From JBOFDK01 sp051650305 (GTDB lineage Bacteria; Bacillota; Clostridia; Lachnospirales; Cellulosilyticaceae): a DNA stretch of 5,709 nucleotides. Location of the stretch: positions 1 to 5,709 of the forward strand of contig JBOFIT010000268.1 in assembly GCA_051650305.1 (NCBI GenBank). Direction: 5' to 3'. Position 1 is the first letter of the stretch; each line of letters opens with the position of its first letter. The position numbers were made by a program, and so were the translations under genes. The notes under the pieces are model-generated. The model searched no databases, was not told the origin of the DNA, and saw only the letters and a program-made list of their open reading frames with translations. Below, piece by piece: positions 4,502 through 5,709 of the stretch.

Positions 4502-5709
4502 AGAATGATAAAAGGATAGAACGTCGAGAAGAGTATGAAGCATTATTAGAAGCATTAGAAGACACGCCCATAGAACTAGATTATACGATGCAACGTGTGG
4601 AAGCTAGGTTAAACCAACGAAAAAAGCGAAGATTCTGGGCGATACCTGCAAGTAGTATGCTAATGTTATGCACAGTTTTCGTTTTACTTGTGAATACTGT
4701 CCCCACTTTTGCCTACACTTGTGGACAAATTCCTGTATTAAAAGAACTTGCTAAAGCAGTAGCTTTTTCACCTTCGCTATCAGCAGCAGTAGAAAATCAG
4801 TATGTACAGCCTATCAATATAGAGCAGCAAGCAAATGGGGTGACAGCAAAGATAGAGTACCTGATCGTAGACCAAAAGCAAGTCAATATATTCTATTCTC
4901 TGAAGTCAGATGAATGGGATAAATTAAACATTAGGCCTCAAATAAGTGCACTAGATGGCACCGAGCTACAAGGCTATGGATTAAGGTCAGGCGGCTATGA
5001 AAAAGCAGATGGCACATTATATTCAGTAGTAGTGGACTTTATAGAGGAAAAAATGCCAGAGAGCATCCAATTAACCCTTAATGTACTAGGAAGAAACGAA
5101 TACAGCATGTGGGAAGAAGATTTGGCAACCATCCCCACAAAGGTGTCGGAAGAAGTAAAGCCAAAGGGGGAGACGGAACTAGGTGCCTTTGTATTTGACT
5201 TGCGTTTTGACCCTTACTACACGGCACAAGGTGAGCAGATGGTATTGGAGCAACCTTTTATGCTAGATGGGCAGCAGCTGATACTAGAGGAAGTAGGCAT
5301 CTATCCTACACATATGAATATTAGGTTGGATGATGTGGCGAGTAATACAGCATGGCTCAAAAGCCTAAAGTTTTATATTGTTAATGAAAAAGGTGAGCAT
5401 TTTGATAAAGTAGCCAATGGCATCAGTGCCAGTGGTAAAGTAGATTCCCCTATGATGGAAGACCACCGACTTGAGAGTGCTTTCTTCTCTAAGAGCAAGG
5501 AGCTGACCATGTATATCACGGCGGTAGAATGGCTAGACAAAGATCGAACGAGGACAAAGTTAGATCTTACCAATGTAGAAGCAGAGTGGCTAGCAGAAGG
5601 TGTAAGCTTTGAAAGTGCAGAACGAATCGGTAGTGACTGGATGCTTACTTTCCATGCACCTTACTATGAAGAAGGCCATCACTATCAACTCTGGGATCAT
5701 AATTTCTAT
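4498..5709 (+). CDS. Membrane-anchored DUF4179-type protein, probable anti-sigma factor (3' end missing)
   Basis: The frame opens with ATG 4498, overlapping the sigma-factor stop by ATGA, with GGAGG (4486-4490) seven bases upstream. It stays open for 404 codons to the window edge, so the C-terminus is missing. Residues 1-45 are a charged cytoplasmic part ending in RKKRR, the likely sigma-binding segment. Residues about 46-66 form one membrane helix. Residues from about 67 onward are a large external region beginning NTVPTFAYTCGQIPVLKELA, the usual DUF4179 pattern; the later part, from about residue 230, is beta-rich and may be a second domain of the DUF5643 kind. No zinc-binding HxxxCxxC anti-sigma motif is present. 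The coupling and topology support an anti-sigma or sensor role, inferred from context rather than from a known catalytic motif. The released signal and any protease site are not visible. Confidence 0.82.
   Translation, partial: MKNDKRIERREEYEALLEALEDTPIELDYTMQRVEARLNQRKKRRFWAIPASSMLMLCTVFVLLVNTVPTFAYTCGQIPVLKELAKAVAFSPSLSAAVENQYVQPINIEQQANGVTAKIEYLIVDQKQVNIFYSLKSDEWDKLNIRPQISALDGTELQGYGLRSGGYEKADGTLYSVVVDFIEEKMPESIQLTLNVLGRNEYSMWEEDLATIPTKVSEEVKPKGETELGAFVFDLRFDPYYTAQGEQMVLEQPFMLDGQQLILEEVGIYPTHMNIRLDDVASNTAWLKSLKFYIVNEKGEHFDKVANGISASGKVDSPMMEDHRLESAFFSKSKELTMYITAVEWLDKDRTRTKLDLTNVEAEWLAEGVSFESAERIGSDWMLTFHAPYYEEGHHYQLWDHNFY

Noticed and set aside
5373..5573. 66-codon minus-strand frame inside the DUF4179-type gene
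   Set aside because: It lies wholly antisense to an open frame with good coding character and a coupled start; there is no independent support.
1..5709. CRISPR array, insertion sequence or integration site next to the tRNA
   Set aside because: There are no regularly spaced identical repeats, no transposase or integrase frame, and no second copy of the tRNA 3' end in the window.

Overview
The window looks like a chromosomal segment of a low-GC Gram-positive bacterium, most likely a clostridial Firmicute and possibly of the Lachnospirales. That placement is inference from AT-rich coding bias, strong AGGAGG-type ribosome sites, a TTG start, a tRNA without encoded CCA, and the protein families present. 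All recognised genes lie on the + strand.

Region 1 (1-186) is the tail of an rRNA operon: the 3' part of a 5S rRNA, a tRNA-Gly(GCC) only a few bases later, and a strong intrinsic terminator. Region 2 (187-3041) is a probable phosphate-starvation operon. Five TTAACA-like half-sites at an exact 11-bp period resemble a PhoP box and precede an exported PhoA-type alkaline phosphatase. Seventeen bases after it comes a membrane protein of the uncharacterised YibE/F family, and a terminator follows. A good internal start at 1861 replaces the longer TTG reading of that second gene.

Region 3 (3042-3908) is a single-gene unit for a MerR-family regulator with a C-terminal TipAS-type drug-recognition domain. 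Its promoter has a dyad in the -35/-10 spacer, as expected for autoregulation by a MerR protein, and no efflux gene is adjacent. Inside the gene, a good Shine-Dalgarno sequence and an in-frame ATG at codon 109 sit where Streptomyces tipA starts its separate short product TipAS.

Region 4 (3909-5709) is a two-gene unit: a small ECF-type sigma factor, and, overlapping it by ATGA, a membrane-anchored DUF4179-type protein that is probably its anti-sigma factor. The second gene runs off the right edge with no stop in 404 codons.

The units appear to respond independently to phosphate limitation, antibiotic-like ligands and envelope signals. I see no clearly new multi-gene system. The points most worth a second look are the possible dual-product tipA-like gene and the linkage of a YibE/F protein to a Pho-controlled phosphatase.
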